6,933 bases of DNA. It comes from Burkholderiales bacterium (GTDB lineage: Bacteria; Pseudomonadota; Gammaproteobacteria; Burkholderiales; Burkholderiaceae_C). The notes under the pieces are model-generated. The model worked only from the letters and a program-made list of their open reading frames with translations. It searched no databases and was not told the origin of the DNA. The stretch covers positions 1-6,933 of the forward strand of contig SYDB01000011.1 of the NCBI GenBank assembly GCA_005786815.1. The letters are read 5' to 3'. Below are positions 6,100 through 6,933 of this stretch, one piece after another (position 1 is the first letter of the stretch; each line of letters opens with the position of its first letter). The translations under genes were made by a program, and so were the position numbers.

Positions 6100-6933
6100 C
6101 TACAGGGTCACAAACTCTTTGTGACCTTCGCGATTCGAGTACCGCACAGTACCGCCAAGAGTTTCGACCTCTACGCGGGCTTTTCTTTCGCCGTAGACCT
6201 TGTGCTTGAGCCACGCCAATTCGTCTTGCATCTCTTTGTCGCCAGCCAATTGGCGGCTCCAGCATCGCAAGTCAGGGGACCAACGGTATCCGCGGGCTTT
6301 CAAAATATCTTTGGTTTCAAACGGTGAGCCCACGGCATAGACCTTTTTCATAGGCTTGTTGAGCGTTTCAAGCATCGCCAACAATGCGGTTTGTTGGCTT
6401 TGCGGTAAAACTTGGTTGAGCAAAGCAAGTAGCGCGCGGCAATCAGCCTCCGCGCGATGCGCGTCATAAAAATAGCCTTGCGTGGTTAACAAATATTCCA
6501 ACTTGGCGGAGCCAAAACCTTCTTCACGCCAATCAATGTCTTTGATGCTGCAAGCCCAGTTCAGTGACTCGAAGTTAGGCCAACGCGCTTCTACAAAAGG
6601 GCGATCAAAGGCGGCGTTGTGCGCAATCACCACCACGACATTTTTTAATAGTGCGTTGACTTTAGCATCGTCAATCTGCTTGCCTTGCACCATATCGTCC
6701 GTGATGTGATGCACCGCAATCGTTGCAGGTGGGATCGGAAAACCTGGGTCTTCAAGCTCATCGAAAACGTCTAGTACTTTATGAATTTCTCCCGTCAAAG
6801 GGTCGAAATCGAATAGCAACATACCCAACTCAATCACCTTGTCGTGTTGCGGATCAAAGCCGGTGGTTTCGGTATCAAGCACCACGCCGCGGCAAAGTTG
6901 GTTGCCACGTAAAGCGGGGTTAAAAACACTCGT
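6100..6933 (-). CDS. DEDDh-family 3'-5' exonuclease with extra C-terminal module; start lies beyond the right edge
   Basis: A DnaQ/RNase T-type exonuclease that would remove nucleotides from 3' ends using two metal ions. The 277 residues present include all the catalytic motifs: DTETTG (20-25) with Asp20 and Glu22, HNAAFD (105-110) with Asp110, and HRAEAD (159-164) with His159 and Asp164. The frame is open to the window edge. A GTG at 6885 sits directly before the first catalytic strand and would leave too little N-terminus, so the true start is probably just outside. After a helical linker, a C-terminal module (about 198-227) reads PFETKD, GYRW and CWSR, resembling the short DUF5710-type domain; a charged tail follows. 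It is larger than a minimal exonuclease, and no polymerase-clamp motif is evident. It could be a repair or auxiliary epsilon-like enzyme; I do not call it dnaQ. It is convergent with the exported-protein gene, 38 bases apart. Confidence 0.9.
   Translation of the reverse strand, partial: TSVFNPALRGNQLCRGVVLDTETTGFDPQHDKVIELGMLLFDFDPLTGEIHKVLDVFDELEDPGFPIPPATIAVHHITDDMVQGKQIDDAKVNALLKNVVVVIAHNAAFDRPFVEARWPNFESLNWACSIKDIDWREEGFGSAKLEYLLTTQGYFYDAHRAEADCRALLALLNQVLPQSQQTALLAMLETLNKPMKKVYAVGSPFETKDILKARGYRWSPDLRCWSRQLAGDKEMQDELAWLKHKVYGERKARVEVETLGGTVRYSNREGHKEFVTL

Noticed and set aside
1..6933. Possible mobile element, CRISPR array, toxin-antitoxin or defence system
   Set aside because: No transposase, integrase, spaced direct repeats or toxin-antitoxin pair was seen; the gene set is housekeeping plus small accessory genes.

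Overview
The window looks like ordinary chromosome of a betaproteobacterium, most likely Burkholderiales and perhaps a freshwater Comamonadaceae. This rests on the sequence style of ParE and ParC, the moderate GC content by eye and the housekeeping context. It is an inference without database support, and the genus is open.

Layout from left to right. (1) The N-terminal 247 codons of a major facilitator transporter lie on the minus strand and run off the left edge. (2) Only 36 bases from its start codon, parE starts on the plus strand, followed after 9 bases by parC. These are the two subunits of topoisomerase IV and fill about 4.3 kb. (3) A strong symmetric hairpin terminator follows parC and also faces the end of a small minus-strand gene for a four-cysteine zinc-ribbon-like protein. 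(4) A 276-base AT-rich divergent intergenic region holds probable promoters for both flanking genes, a long imperfect palindrome and a hairpin in the leader of the next gene. (5) A small exported Gly/His-rich protein is encoded on the plus strand. (6) A second terminator hairpin separates it from a convergent minus-strand gene for a DEDDh 3'-5' exonuclease with an extra C-terminal module; this gene runs off the right edge.

Functionally, ParE (ATPase and TOPRIM) and ParC (DNA cleavage and DNA wrapping) form the A2B2 enzyme that separates linked daughter chromosomes. They are arranged as a two-gene operon. The exonuclease is also a DNA metabolism protein, but nothing ties it to the operon. The other three genes have no evident link to topoisomerase IV.

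I see no insertion sequence, prophage gene, CRISPR array, tRNA or rRNA. I do not find a convincing new multi-gene system. The most interesting items are a probable leaderless start for parE, the C-terminal module on the exonuclease, a non-canonical QIK in the usual QTK loop of ParE, and two little-described small proteins flanking a structured intergenic region.
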